Source: Linanthus parryae (taxonomy: Eukaryota; Streptophyta; Magnoliopsida; Ericales; Polemoniaceae). From it: a DNA stretch of 64,000 nt. Location of the stretch: contig JALGPY010000003.1 of assembly GCA_023055425.1 (NCBI GenBank), positions 65,146,991-65,210,990 on the forward strand, in the 5' to 3' direction. Positions 31,784 through 44,069 of the stretch are shown here, piece by piece. The notes beneath the pieces were generated by a model, which was not told where the DNA came from, searched no databases, and saw only the letters and a list, made by a program, of their open reading frames with translations. Numbering within the stretch: the stretch's first letter is position 1; each line of letters begins with the position of its first letter. Position numbers and translations under genes: made by a program.

Positions 31784-33645
31784 CGTAGACACAAGACATG
31801 CTCCACCTAGCTACGCGTTTCTCTTGTTTACGGTATTAGAAAAACAATGATATAAAACGGCATTGACCTATTATACTTGTTTATGGTATTATGAGAACAT
31901 TGACATAGAATGACTATGTCTTTGTGATTGGAAGTAGTCATGAAAGCCTGTCCCTAAAACCTGATCTAGTAATTCAGTGAAATCTGAAACTTGTTGCAAA
32001 AAGACTGTTCAAATACTTGTTGCAAGGGATACCAGTTCCTCAAAGGAATTCATACTGTTCTATAATGATTGGCTCATCTCAGTTGAGCAACATCGGTGTT
32101 TATGTTCAAGTCTATGTTAATGGTAGTTTTTTGGGTACACGGGTTAGGTGGGATTGGGTTTGTATTAAGCCATTTAACCCGTCCTATTAAATGATAAATG
32201 TTAAACAGGTTGGGGGTTGTACTGATTTACGTTAGAACCCGTTTTAAATGGCAACAATCCGCCCCACCGTTTCATAGCTCCGGGGAAAATGCTCACAAAG
32301 TTTGAGAGGACCAACCCTAGGAAATGTGTAGGTAGTAGTTTCTTCCTTATTAGCCCCGAACCTCACAGTGCAACCATGCCCCTATAAAAAAGATGGATAG
32401 AGGCATTTGCTTTATCACGGAAGTCTACAACACTTCCTGATTTGGATTCAATTTTTATTGTTTTGGAGGTTAGATTTGGGTATTTAGAATGAGAGGTGGT
32501 CTTAAGATAACCAAACTCATCTTTTAGCTTTCTATCTTGTACAGAAAACAAGGCTTACGCTAAGAAAGTACAGACTATTTTAAAGAAATTGAGAAACAAT
32601 TTATTTTTTAATTTGCATGTGCAAGATATATTTTTTTAATTTAAATAAATAGAGTACTTTTCAAAAAATTCTCATTATCTTTCAAAAAATAAATAAATAA
32701 CATGTTTCTTTTTTGGAGTTGAAAAAACACTCAATATTAAGATCACTTGCTGGAAGGTTCATCTTGCCATTGTTCGGGATGGAATATGAGTGGGAATGAT
32801 GGATTGTAGCCACAATAGATAGGTTAAGTTAAACATCGTCGTTTCTATCAGGTCGTATTTGGTATCAGTTGAAAATCTGAAAAATCAACTGAAAAAAATT
32901 TGGGCGAACAATCTAGCTGAACTGACTATTCAAATCCGTTTGGAATGAGCTGAAATTTTAGATAATTTATAATCCATTTAATTTTTTTTAAAGAGATATA
33001 TAGACAATTATTTGAATACGCCCACTTATAAATGGACTACGATCATGCTAATATTAAAAACATTTGAAATTATTTTTTATGAGATTTTCAGCAGCATAAT
33101 CCCCAATTTGGAGATTCTACAATTGCACTGAGATTATTAAAACTTCGACCCTAAGATGAGAGATAGATTGAAGAAATGGATTGAGGTCATGAAACCCAAT
33201 AGCTTTCCACTATCCTTGTAAGAAAACTTAAATCTGAATAACCTGTGAAATACAATGACAACATGATACACGCCTACTACAATTCCTTCTTTTTGTTCCA
33301 CGTTTGAATGAAAATTGCTTATGTACTATAATCTTAAAAATTGGTAGTATTTAATTAAGGGTAACATCTGTACATGAAATGCAAATTCAATTTAATTAGT
33401 ACCTTAGACTAAACTGCCTCCTTCCTTCAACCATATTTCTCGAGTCATGAGTTCTCAAAGATGAAATTTTTATTATCATTCTCGTGTAGCAGTCTCATGA
33501 ATATTTGGATATATTAATCCAAAGCTAATAATGTACTTCTACACATTTCACATACCAAGCTTCGGTGCAAGTGAATTAATTCTAAGACTACTTAATTAAC
33601 GTACTTCAAAAATTTAAATTAGTATGCAGTCTAAGACATTAAAAA
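31784..33645. other. Intergenic DNA, no gene seen
   Basis: AT-rich single-copy-looking DNA. An ACCCG/CGGGTT-containing stretch (32140-32260) resembles dispersed plant repeats but has no clear terminal repeats. No coding frame is supported. Confidence 0.5.
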
Positions 33646-33662
33646 GCTGGAATAGCTCAGTT

Positions 33663-33695
<33 letters not shown>

Positions 33696-33719
33696 GAGGT
33701 TCGAACCCTCCTTCTAGCG
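33646..33719 (+). tRNA. tRNA-Asn (anticodon GUU)
   Basis: A complete cloverleaf of 74 nt. The acceptor arms GCTGGAA and TTCTAGC pair with one G-T. The D arm contains AGCTCAGTTGG. The anticodon stem TGTGG/CCACA encloses the loop CTGTTAA with GTT at 33680-33682. The T arm GGAGG-TTCGAAC-CCTCC is perfect. The discriminator is G and no CCA is encoded. Internal A and B boxes are present, and a T5 terminator for RNA polymerase III starts at 33721. There is no intron. The sequence is of the nuclear plant type. It is the only clear host gene in the window and is probably functional. Confidence 0.96.
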
Positions 33720-34611
33720 CTTTTTATATTTTATTTTTATTTTGTCCACGGATAAACTTTTGTTGTTTCATCGGCTTTATGTCATCTTTGCCTTCATCCA
33801 TTGATTTATTCTATCTGTTTAACCTGCAAAAAAAAAAAACATTTTTTAATTATTATCATTTTATTATTTTTATCCTTGTCCATGGATAAACTTTAGTTGT
33901 TCCATCCGTTTTGGGTAATCTTTGCCTTCATCACATTGATAAAAAGAGAAAATTACAAAAGTATTCCCACTTCTCGGTCATATTTGCATTCGGGCAAAAT
34001 GTTCCCATCGCCCTCGTTCCCTTAAATAATAGTGTTTGTTTTGTGTTGTATACCGCTCATTATATACCTTTCTTGTATTTTGTTACAATGAAGTACCATT
34101 ATTATAGGCTTATAGCTTATGAAAACGGGGTAGGTGTGATAGGAAAGCTCGTCCCCAAAATGTTTAGTAGTTACAACTAACAAACGTGTTGGAAGAAGCT
34201 ATTAGACTATAATTATTACTCAGGAAGCCGCGTCTAGTAGAAGTTAGTTAAACCTGTTCCAAGAAAATACATGGACTGGTTTCGCAGCACACCGCCACAA
34301 ACTGGTTTTTGGGGAATAATGTAGTTGTGCCGTTTTGACTTTGGATACAATGTCAACTTTTTTTCCTGAGCGGTGCCGAGGCTCTGATTTGAGCCTCACA
34401 ATGGGTTTAATAAATACTAGTACTAACACACAAGGGCGGCCCTCTCTCAAAATATTTTCCGTGCAATTAGACGAGTAATTAGTCTCTCTTATCGAACTTA
34501 CAGCCTTCAAAGTAAAATCCGTTTATTAAACTTTAATTTGATCCAAGAATCAATCATTAATTAGACTTGGTCATGTATGTTGATCAGCAACAACAACTAC
34601 TACCAAATAAC
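33720..34611. other. Intergenic DNA right of the tRNA
   Basis: It contains an imperfect direct duplication (33733-33808 and 33866-33941; GTCCA(C/T)GGATAAACTTT). Otherwise it has no recognisable feature up to the LINE target duplication at 34612. Confidence 0.6.
33733..33941. repeat. Imperfect direct repeat beside the tRNA
   Basis: Two copies of about 76 bp, 133 bp apart, share GGATAAACTTT(T/A)GTTGTT and ATCTTTGCCTTCATC. Confidence 0.75.
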
Positions 34612-34799
34612 CACTACTACTTTTTTTGAAAGAACCTACACAGAGGTAGGCCGGTATATACCCGCTTCTATTAAAGTAGAGCTCCCAACCCTTAACAAAA
34701 CAATTGTGGGGACCAAGTCAAAACCCAATATTAAACACAAGAAAGGCCCTATTACAATACTAAGTAATCACACTGGATAATCATGGGCTAGAAGGCCCA

Positions 34800-36571
34800 T
34801 CAGCCAAACTGGTGGATCAGAAACAAACTAACCCATCTTTTCTCTTGCAGTCCAAACGACGCCACTTGATGAGCAGCCTGGTTAGCACTTCGTCTAACCC
34901 CATTAATAGCACTGATGACATCCTTCCCCAGACACCGCTTGAGCTCACCGATGAACCACCCCTTCTCCGTCATATCAACAGTCGTTGTCTTCAGGCAGTG
35001 AACCAAGTTTTGGGAATCGGTTTCCAGTTGAATCGACGCCGAAGAGAGATTATTAAACCAGTTGAAGTTTGACTCCAATGCTTTCGCTTCACAGACTGTT
35101 GAATCGCTCGAAAGTGAGATCTGGCCACACATAGCAATAATAAATCTCCCTCGATGGTCTCTAGCTACACAACCACTCCAAGCAATCTTGTTATTCATAT
35201 CCATGGCTACATCGATATTGGTCTTAATCCAGTTCTCTGAGGTATTGGAGCGGCGAGATTGGTGTCTCTTGCAAAAGCTAAGTCCACCTCTTCTATATAT
35301 CGCTCTGCATCTTCTGTAATAGAATCAATTTCAAACTTTTTCCCTTCCATGACACATTTGTTTCTTCTTGACCAGATTATCCAACAGATAACCACAAACA
35401 GGCGCAAATCTGAAGATTGGAGGTGCTTCGCTCTAAAAAGATCAAGTCTATGAAGATGAGGGTCAAACAGTTTCGAATCCCATTGAGAGTTTTTCCACAT
35501 ATGCTTCAATTTCATACACCCCTGGAAACGGTGATGTCTGTCTTCAGCCTCCTTGCCACAACAAGGGCAAAGCACAGGTATGTCCATGCCCCTATGTCTC
35601 AAGTTGCACCTCAGAGGTAGGTAACTTTGAAACAACCTCCAAGCAAAGATCTGTATCTTCTCAGGAAGACCCAAATTCCATATACTTTTGTCAAAACTAG
35701 AAACTCCCTGTGAACTAGAACCCTCATGGCTTTCCTCATGGGAATGTGAACAACACAGAGTAGTGGCTATGTGATACCCAGAAGCCACCGTGTAAACACC
35801 ATTCTTCGTGTGGCCCCAAATGAGACTATCAAGTGGTTTATCATGACAGAGGGGTATTGCAGAATGCCGTGTGCCTCAGTAGCCTCGAAAGATTGATTAA
35901 TCAAATCAGCCTTCCAAGAACTAGCTTCACATATCAAATCTGAAACTTTGGCCTCACACCCCAAAATAGGGTAGCTATAACTCTTTCTTCCACCCCCAAT
36001 GGTAGCCACTTGTGTTTGTCAATCTCAGTACTTCGACCATCACCAATTAGATGTCCAATACCAGCATAAATGACTTCTCTTCCCAACAAAATGCTTATCC
36101 ATAAGAAAGAGGGTGTGGATCCCAAATGAGCTTCCAAAACTGATCATCCCTAAAATATTTCCCTTTCAAAACTCTTGAAGCTAGAGAATTAGGGTTACAC
36201 ATGATCCTTCACCCCCTGCTTAGCTAAGAGAGCTAAGTTAAAAGCTTCAAGACATCTAAATCCCATACCACCATCACATTTCTTTGCACATAATTTCTCC
36301 ATAAGAAAGAGGGTGTGGATCCCAAATGAGCTTCCAAAACTGATCATCCCTAAAATATTTCCCTTTCAAAACTCTTGAAGCTAGAGAATTAGGGTTACAC
36401 ATGATCCTTCACCCCCTGCTTAGCTAAGAGAGCTAAGTTAAAAGCTTCAAGACATCTAAATCCCATACCACCATCACATTTCTTTGCACATAATTTCTCC
36501 CATCTGCACCAATGTACTTTTCTTTTCATTTTAGTACCTCCCCACCAAAAAGAGTAGATTTAGATTGGATT
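34800..36571 (-). pseudogene. LINE-1 ORF2, 3' part (zinc-ribbon and RNase H)
   Basis: It continues the reading across solo LTR G. From 36571 downwards come the reverse-transcriptase C-terminal region ([13 protein letters not shown], near 36280), a zf-RVT domain (IWNLGLPEKIQIFAWRLF near 35680; CPCCGKEAEDRHHRFQGC near 35570) and an RNase H of the plant LINE type (WSGCVARDHRGRF near 35170; AKALESN; ETDSQN; ANQAAHQVA near 34860). Stops, a frameshift near 35205 and a 200-bp tandem duplication (36101-36500, not a multiple of three) inactivate it. Confidence 0.85.
36101..36500. repeat. Perfect 200-bp tandem duplication
   Basis: 36101-36300 and 36301-36500 are identical by direct comparison. The unit lies within LINE-1 ORF2 between reverse transcriptase and zf-RVT. 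Confidence 0.95.
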
Positions 36572-36576
36572 TCAGA

Positions 36577-39500
36577 TGTAACAACCCGTATTTTAGTCTA
36601 GGGTTATTTTAGTAATTCCTTACAATATATTTATTATTCGAAAATGTGAGAATCGTATTGTTTGATCTTAGTGTTAGTCGTAATAAGATGATGCATATGT
36701 TGCGTGTGATTTATGTCGTAGTGATAAACTATGCGATGTTATTTATCTTGATAAATATATTCCTATAATGTTATTTAATAACATCGTTTCGTTTTAAATA
36801 ATAAGTTAACTATAAATTTTAAATTAATAGTGTAGTAAATGTTTATTAAAATAAAACGTTGAAGAGTTTTTCTCAAAATTAATATTTGAACTTTTATTAA
36901 AAACATTAGTTAAATTATTTTTAACAGTTGTCAGTCAACTATCGTTTTCTAGTCGAACTTCGTTTTGTTAGTCATAATGCGTTCGTCAGTCGAATTTTTG
37001 ATTTATAATGAAATCTTGTTTTATTAGTCAAACTTCAAATTTCATTTATCAGTCACATTTTTTTTTTTTTTGTGTTTAAAGAGTCCAAATTTGCTTTGTC
37101 AGTCAATAGTTTATCTTATTAGCTGAATTTCACTGTTTCAGACAAATTTATGTTATCAGTCAACGTTTAATCTTTCAGTCCAAAACAATTTATTTTCATA
37201 TAAATTATTTTTCTCGTATTAATTTTCGTCACGCTTCAACGTATTCGTCACGTCTAAAAATTATTTCGTGTTTTTATTATTCGTTGCGTTTCTAGTCACT
37301 TTTCGCGTCTCGAACCATCGCGTAATTTCGTGACCCAACCACACCCAATCTTTTCCTCTCTCCCATCCCATCTCCTTTCTTTTTTTCTCTGCTTTGCTGC
37401 TTCAGCCACCGACCAGCCACCTGATGAGACCCTCCGTACGTCCCCCTTTCCCCTGCAACGACCACGCCAAGCGTGGCTTCATCCCCGGCTAGCTAGCCTA
37501 GCATCTCAATTCCCATCAGCCCTCACCCTACCTCCCTCTCTTCTATTTCTCCCCTGTTATGTGTGCTTCAAAAACTTGAGTTTTAATTTGTCCCACATTG
37601 CCACTTTCTACTTCACTACTTTACTTTATCACTACCAATGTGCATTATGTGTTTGAGAGCCCAATAGAAGGAGAAACTATGCTAGCTTGAGCCCACTAGA
37701 CAAAGCCCATATAATAACCGCGCGCGGCGTGGACTTGGACTTGGGACGCGGGCGCGGCGTGTCGTGTCTTTGTTAACTGGGTTTAATCCGTTTTAATTAT
37801 TTTGAAAAAATTCAAAATCTTTTTTTGGAAACGTTTTCATTGCAGACAAATTTTGACCAGTGATTGGTCCACTTTAATTCCCAATAAATTCTGAAATAAT
37901 TCTCTCCAAAATTAGCTCTGAACAATTCTTTATAAACCAAATCCGTCCAACACATTCATCATCCAATTCACTCCTTTCTTCACCACTGTTCACTGCTCTT
38001 GAGTCAAGCTATGGAGGAGTTCATGTTCCGGGTTTGGTGAGTGCACACCAACCGGGACACGTCGTTGTATCCTGGACGACAACCGCCTCAACATCTGCAC
38101 CAAGGAGGGAGTCCTAGTGGGGGCGAAATTGTTCTTAAGGACAGCGGATTCGGTTCCGTGCCTCGACACTTCAGATCGATAAGTTTTTTCCCGCTTTCTG
38201 TATTTATTTTTGTAATCAAACATATCTGTCTAAATAATTTTTTCCAACATCCCCTTCATCTTCTTCACCGTCCTCACCTCCAACTCTCCCTGATCTGTTG
38301 TGCCGAGAAACAACCAGTCACCAACACCGAACACCACCACTGCTACCAATCACCGCCACCTCCGCCTCTCTATTTCAGCACCGAAACCCAGCAACACCAA
38401 CACCCGAACCTCCTCCATCTCTGTCTCTCTCTGTTTTGCCGAGCAAACCCAACACCACCATCGTCCCTCTCTCCCTCATCCCCGACAACAACACCACCAC
38501 AAGCACCACCTCCGGCACCACAACCAACGGTGCCAACACCACACCAACCAACAACAACAACTCACCCCCAACTCCTCCTAATCCTCCTCTGTTTTCATCC
38601 GAAATAAAGCCACTGAAAAGAGCCGACAACCCTCTGTTTTTACACCTGAAAACAGAGCACTCCACCACCATCATTCAGCCCCCTTCACCTCCAATCACCA
38701 TCGCCACACACCACCATCACCACCCAACTCTCTCTCCCCTCCTCTCTCTCTCTGCCTGCCTCGACATCAACCCAGAAGCAGCAGCAGCTGACGCCGGAGA
38801 ACAGAGCCCCGACGCCGCCACCGCCGCTGCAATCGGCGGCTTCCTTCCCCACCTCTGTTCGCCTCTCTCTCCGCCTCCCTGTCGAGCTCCGACGAAGCCC
38901 AGCCACCAGATTAAACCGGCGACCAAGACCCAGAAACCTCGAAGACTCCACTGCCGTCCAAGCTCCGGCGAATTTGCGACCCGGAGTCCCTCTTATCCGA
39001 TTCGACCCGTTTTTCGTCTGGGTACTCTCTCAACTCCATCTTAATTCATTGTGCTTCCTCAAAATCATGTATCGTTAGTCCAATTTGAGTGTTTGTGTGT
39101 GTGTGTGTGTTGAATTGTCGTGAGAAATCGAGAGGAAGAAGAGGATCATCCTGTTTTGTTCAAAGGGGGGTTATTTTTTGTTCGATCTGAAAATTTGAGG
39201 GCATCTTTTGTCATGTTTAGAAACTGTTACATGTAGTGGGAGGGTGCTTGATGTCATTACCCATAAACTGTATTTATACCTATGTATTTGCTATTTGTAT
39301 TTAGTTGGTATAAATCTTTATTTAAATTCCGTTAATTTATATAATATAATAAATAAATAAAAATAAATAGTTTTTGTAATGTTAGATAAAAGATGAAATT
39401 TATATGGATTATAAATTTCTTACAACTAGATATTTATAATTAGTTCTTCAAAATAAGTTAATAAAATATATTTTGTATATGTTTAAATATATATGTATAT

Positions 39501-41173
39501 ATTCAATAAATATTATGTTGTGTAAACGATAATTGAAATCTAAATTTCTTTTTTTATTTATTTATTTTACTTTTGAGATTTCAATAAACTAAACAACTTA
39601 ATATTATTTTTATTAATAAATAAGTTCATTTAAACTAGAATATTAAATAGTTTTCAATCCTTGCAATTATTGGTTAGTTTTCTAAAATAAAGTAGGAGTT
39701 TACAAATACGTTAGGGGTATCCGATTAGGCTTTCAGTTTTATCTCATATAGGACATATGCGTTGTCTATTTACTATACGAACTTGTTTGTGATTAGGAAT
39801 TTATGTGTATGATTGTAGAGCCTATCTTCGACGACCTAGTTGACCCAGACGTTGTTCGCGAGTAGTTGACTAGCTAGCGCTCTACGGCTCTCACGGTGAG
39901 TATTCATGCTTAGTCTCGTGTGCTTATCTTCTTTCGTGTCAAATGTGATTTTATTTCACGTCTCAAAATATACTTGTGATACATGCCTAGTTTTGTGTGC
40001 CAATTCCTTTCATGTGATACTCGTTTATCTGAAAATAATTTTCGTGCTTTATTCCGAAATTTCTAAACTTGCCGTACTTGCTTTTAAATCGTCACTTTAC
40101 TACTCGTCTTCAAATCGGAAAACTAATTGTTTAAATGTCACTAAGTCAGAATTCGTTAATAACGTAAAGTGAAAGAATCGCGTATACCGGAACCAGTTGG
40201 GTCTACGACAGTGCTATACGCCTACGTCGTGTTACTTTACTTTACTTTACTTCACGTTACTAAACTATCGGGTGATGATTCCCTGGGCCAGGCCCCTAAA
40301 GACATGGGACTCCGTGCGCCCCGATTCCTTTCGCCGTAGGCTAGAATCCAGCATTCTAGTACTACTATTCTGACTTACAATCTTAAGAGGGTGTCGACAC
40401 TTAAGGTCTAGTAGTTGGCTTGTATGATGACTAGCGGGATCGGAAACCCCGATCCACAACGCTTGGTAGAGAGGTTGGGTTATCAGAACCCCCTATAAGC
40501 CAGTATCATCTGTTACTATTCACCCTGGTCTCTCCTGGATACTGCGACTTAATAATATGACTTGTTTCATTCCACGTTCGGAAACTTATGAATATATCAG
40601 TTAACGAATCAACTACTCATAATAATCTTCAGATTGGAAATAGCGACTTTCGAGAACTCTGATAATCGTCACTTCTACTTGTACTTATGTTTCTTAAAAT
40701 GATTCAAGTCTTTACTCTGATGTTTATACTTTTACTCTGTTACTGTTTAAACTATGTCAAACGTAAACCCAGTGACCTGTCTTAGCCACTCTGTTTTACA
40801 TGCTAAGGTGTTTATTCACTCAGTTTTTACTGATACTCGAAAAACTGCGTCCTTGTGTTTGTTTTAAATTCCCCGCAGGTATATGACTGGTTGCTTGGGG
40901 TAACGCGCTAGGATCAGGAATCCGTTCTCTCATGCAAACAGTGGAGCTTAGTAATTAACCGGAGAGCCTATTTGTTGTAAAATATATTTTGTTAGACTCG
41001 GTGTCCAGTTTGGAACCAGTCACGAACGTTGTAAACTTTTATCGTAATGAATCAGTAGTTGGATGTTTCCTTTCACTAGTTTATGGTTACCACTCCTTGT
41101 ACGAAAGGGTAAAATCCCCTGTACGGAGGGCACCAACCGGTTTCCGGCTCCTCTGGAAATCGGGGGTGTTACA
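36577..41173 (+). repeat. Solo LTR G (4597 bp) with TCAGA target duplication
   Basis: It starts TGTAACAACCC and ends GGGGGTGTTACA. TCAGA precedes it (36572-36576) and follows it (41174-41178). LINE-1 coding sequence continues on both sides, so this is a clean insertion. There is no internal region or second LTR, so LTR-LTR recombination has probably removed them. It shares the GGGTGTCGACACTTAAGGTC box (40388-40407) with LTRs E and F. It contains a C/CA-rich tract (38240-38900) and a GT microsatellite (39093-39110). Long frames in the C-rich tract are low-complexity. Confidence 0.9.
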
Positions 41174-41178
41174 TCAGA

Positions 41179-43604
41179 TGTTAAAGAAGAAGGTAATTTG
41201 AAGCAACTCATGATGTAACTTGGTATTGCCTGAATGACACCTTTTACCATTATCTCCCTCCCAGCAATACTCAGTCCTTTTTCACTCCATCCAAACACTT
41301 TGTTGAAGACTTTTTCTTTGACCCCTTGGAACAGCTCTGTCTTGTTTTTAGCAACACAAGTAGGCAATCCAAGGTACTTAGAGTGACCCTCAACAGCAAC
41401 AACTTGTAAAATATTGGCAATCTCCTCTTTCCTACTTTGTACAACTCTAGGACTGAAACACAAAGCAGATTTATCATAATTAACAAACTGACCTGAAGCT
41501 TTCTCATATAAGTCCAAGTTCCTCTTCATTTCCATAGCCTTAGAGATGGAAGCCCTCTCAAAAAACACACTATCATCTGCAAAAAGTAGATGAGTTATAG
41601 CTGGACATAACCTGGCTGCCTTAACTCCTTTTAGTTTCCCATCATCTTTAGACTTGTGCATCAAACCTGTGATTCCTTCTGTACATAATAGAAATAGATA
41701 AGGGGAAATTGGGTCCCCTTTCCTTATTCCTCTAGTAGGGGTGATGTCTCCAACAGGTTGCCCATTGATAACCACTGAAAACTTAGCTGTTTCCACACAA
41801 TGCATTACTTTGAGCACAAAACTGTCATGGAATCCCAACCTTAGCATAACAGCTTTAAGAAAAGGCCATTCAACTCTGTCATAAGCCTTTGTCATGTCAA
41901 GTTTCAAAGAAAAGTAACCCTTATTTCCTTTTGACTTTTTTGATAGTATGCATTGTCTCAAAGGAGACTATAACATTGTCGGTGACAAGTCTTCCAGGAA
42001 TAATAGCACCTTAAGTCTATTTTCTAGCATTTCGGAGATGAATTTGTAGCAAACATTTATTAGGCTTATTGGTCTATAATCTCTGACAGTGCTTGGGTTT
42101 TTCAGCTTTGGAATTAACACAATATTTGTGCAGTTTAAAGTAGAAATATCCATACCTTGATTCAACACCAATCAAGCCATATGCACCAACTCTTCACCTA
42201 CAGTACTCCAATATCTTTGATAGAAGATAGCTGGGGTACCATCAGGCCCAGGTGCCTTCAAAGGATGCATTTGAAACAAGACTTTTTTCACTTCATCTTC
42301 TGTGAAAGGTTTTCTTAATTCCAGGTTCATCTCCTCGGAAACTTTAATTGGTATAGCTTGCAGTACCTCAGTCATATCAACTTCACCAGCAGTGAAAAGT
42401 TCCTTGAAGTAATTAATAAACAGAGACTATATTCCAGTACTATCCTCCACCCAATTATCCTCACTGTCCTTCAATCTAGATATGGTGTTTCTTCTTCTCC
42501 TTTGTGTGGCCCTCCTGTGAAAATAGTTAGTGTTTTTATCACCCTCTTTCAACCAAACTTCTCTGGACAATTGTCTCCATTTTTTTTCTTCATCAACTAG
42601 AGTGTTATTGAACTGATTTTCCAGCTTCTTTAAAATTTTGCAGGTTACTGGCAGTAGGAGGGAGCTTGGAGGTGCTTTCAATCTGCTGCAAGATCTTGTT
42701 CATAGCCCCTTTGCTGAACACTTTATTTTTCTTACTCCATCTCTGTAGACAATTACCAGTACTATTGAGCTTCTGTAAAAAAGAGTGTGGACTTTGCACA
42801 TTTCGCCCATTTTCCAGCAGTTGTAGATAACCTCATGACAGTCTGTGTAATTGCACCATTGTGCTGCAAACTTTAAAGGTCTAGGCACGGATCTAGCTCC
42901 ATTTTGGGACTTAGATTGAATAAGAACGTCCGAGGCTGAGCTGGTTAAATGCACCACATTTGCTGTTGGGAAAAGTTGAATCCAACTGTTAGAGGCCACA
43001 ACCCTATCTGACCTTTTCTTGACATTTGCGCGACCTGATCTTCTGTTTTGCCAAGTGAATTGAGAACCGGTAAACCCAAGGTCAGTTAGATCACAATAGT
43101 GCAGAGTTTGAGCAAATTGCAGCATCAAATTTTGATTAGGAACATAAACACCTTGATACTCATCAATAGACAATATTTCATTAAAATCTCCACACACAAA
43201 CCAAGGTACATCCGTATCCGGCTTCAATCGACGAAGCACTTCCCATGACATAAACCTCTTATTAGCATCAGGATTACCATAAATACCCGTGAAGTAAGAA
43301 CTAGCACTTGGTGAATATATAACCTTAATCAAAGCATGAATATAAAAATCATGATAAAACAATAAAGTTACATCAACTACGGAGCTCCAAAGAAGAGCAA
43401 GACCCCCCGCTAGACCTCTTCGCGACACCCACATACCACTTTCAAAGCCAAGCTTACAACGGAATCCGATCACCTTTATTCATTCCTAATTTAGTTTATG
43501 AAATAAACACTAAAGCAGGATAGTGACTCTTCACAATGAAATTGAAGAGCGTTGAACGTGCTCGTGTTTGCCAGGCCCCGCACGTTCCAACTTAAGAGAT
43601 TCAT
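41179..43604 (-). pseudogene. LINE-1 ORF2, 5' part (endonuclease and reverse transcriptase)
   Basis: ORF2 starts with Met at 43604 (MNLLSWNVRGL, the usual endonuclease N terminus). Stops then interrupt. The endonuclease continues at 43473-42840 with CGDFNEIL, DLGFTGSQFTWQNRRSG and SDRVV; its final SDH motif is SDV. Reverse transcriptase follows: HPLKAPGPDGTPAIF (near 42260), IVLIPKLKNPSTVRDYRPISL (near 42100), LDMTKAYDRVEW (near 41890), GDPISPYLFLL (41715) and the catalytic FADDS (near 41580). One in-frame stop at 42172, and others, mark decay. The end at 41179 is the insertion point of LTR G. Confidence 0.88.
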
Positions 43605-44058
43605 GACTCTCGGCGGGGGTGATCCACATCACCCTCCGCCGCTTCAAAGTGGATGTTTCCATTCGCCACATCCGAAAGCGATCTTCCCCTCTTCATACCC
43701 ACCACCATCTCCTCGCCATCAATATCTTGCCCCCCGTCATGAATCTTCAAAGCTTTGTTACGCCCACTTTTGGTAATATTTATGCCCTTCGACCCTTCTT
43801 GAAGAGCAACAATAATCTCCTTTCCCTTAGATAAAGGTGGAGGTGTACTATTATTACCAACCTCTTCGTTAACACCACCACGAACCTCCTGGGCATTAGC
43901 ACCAAACCAAGCGAAACCATCGAAGTTCATGTCATTAATCTTCCCAGTTTTCCTAAGGGCATCCATGGCCACCGAGGCCCGAAGCCAATCACCATAGAGT
44001 TTGGTTACCCCCCTCCCTGTACCCTTTGAATTTGCACACTTGGTAAGATCATGGCCCA
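43601..44058 (-). pseudogene. LINE-1 ORF1, C-terminal part
   Basis: The frame starts inside a Gag-like zinc knuckle (GHDLTKC remains), followed by a hydrophilic tail of about 145 residues with acidic stretches. It ends ...HPRRES. Its TGA overlaps the ORF2 ATG as ATGA (43601-43604). The upstream part was lost at insertion. Confidence 0.75.
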
Positions 44059-44069
44059 CACTACTACTT

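Larger units (their letters stand above)
34612..44067 (-). mobile_element. LINE-1: 5'-truncated L1-type non-LTR element with target duplications
   Basis: On the minus strand: the C-terminal end of ORF1 (44058), ORF2 with endonuclease, reverse transcriptase, zinc-ribbon and RNase H, then a 3' untranslated part ending in a short A run (T7 on the plus strand at 34621-34627). The flanks carry CACTACTAC at 34612-34620 and 44059-44067, extendable by two T: a target-site duplication. Solo LTR G (36577-41173) interrupts it. The 5' end stops within the ORF1 zinc knuckle, as expected from incomplete reverse transcription. Confidence 0.85.

Noticed and set aside
32140..32260. Possible MITE with ACCCG/CGGGT ends
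   Set aside because: No convincing terminal inverted repeats or target duplication could be placed.
38041..39044. Long Pro/Thr/His-rich frames in solo LTR G
   Set aside because: They lie in a C/CA-rich low-complexity tract, overlap in several frames, have no domain and sit inside an LTR.
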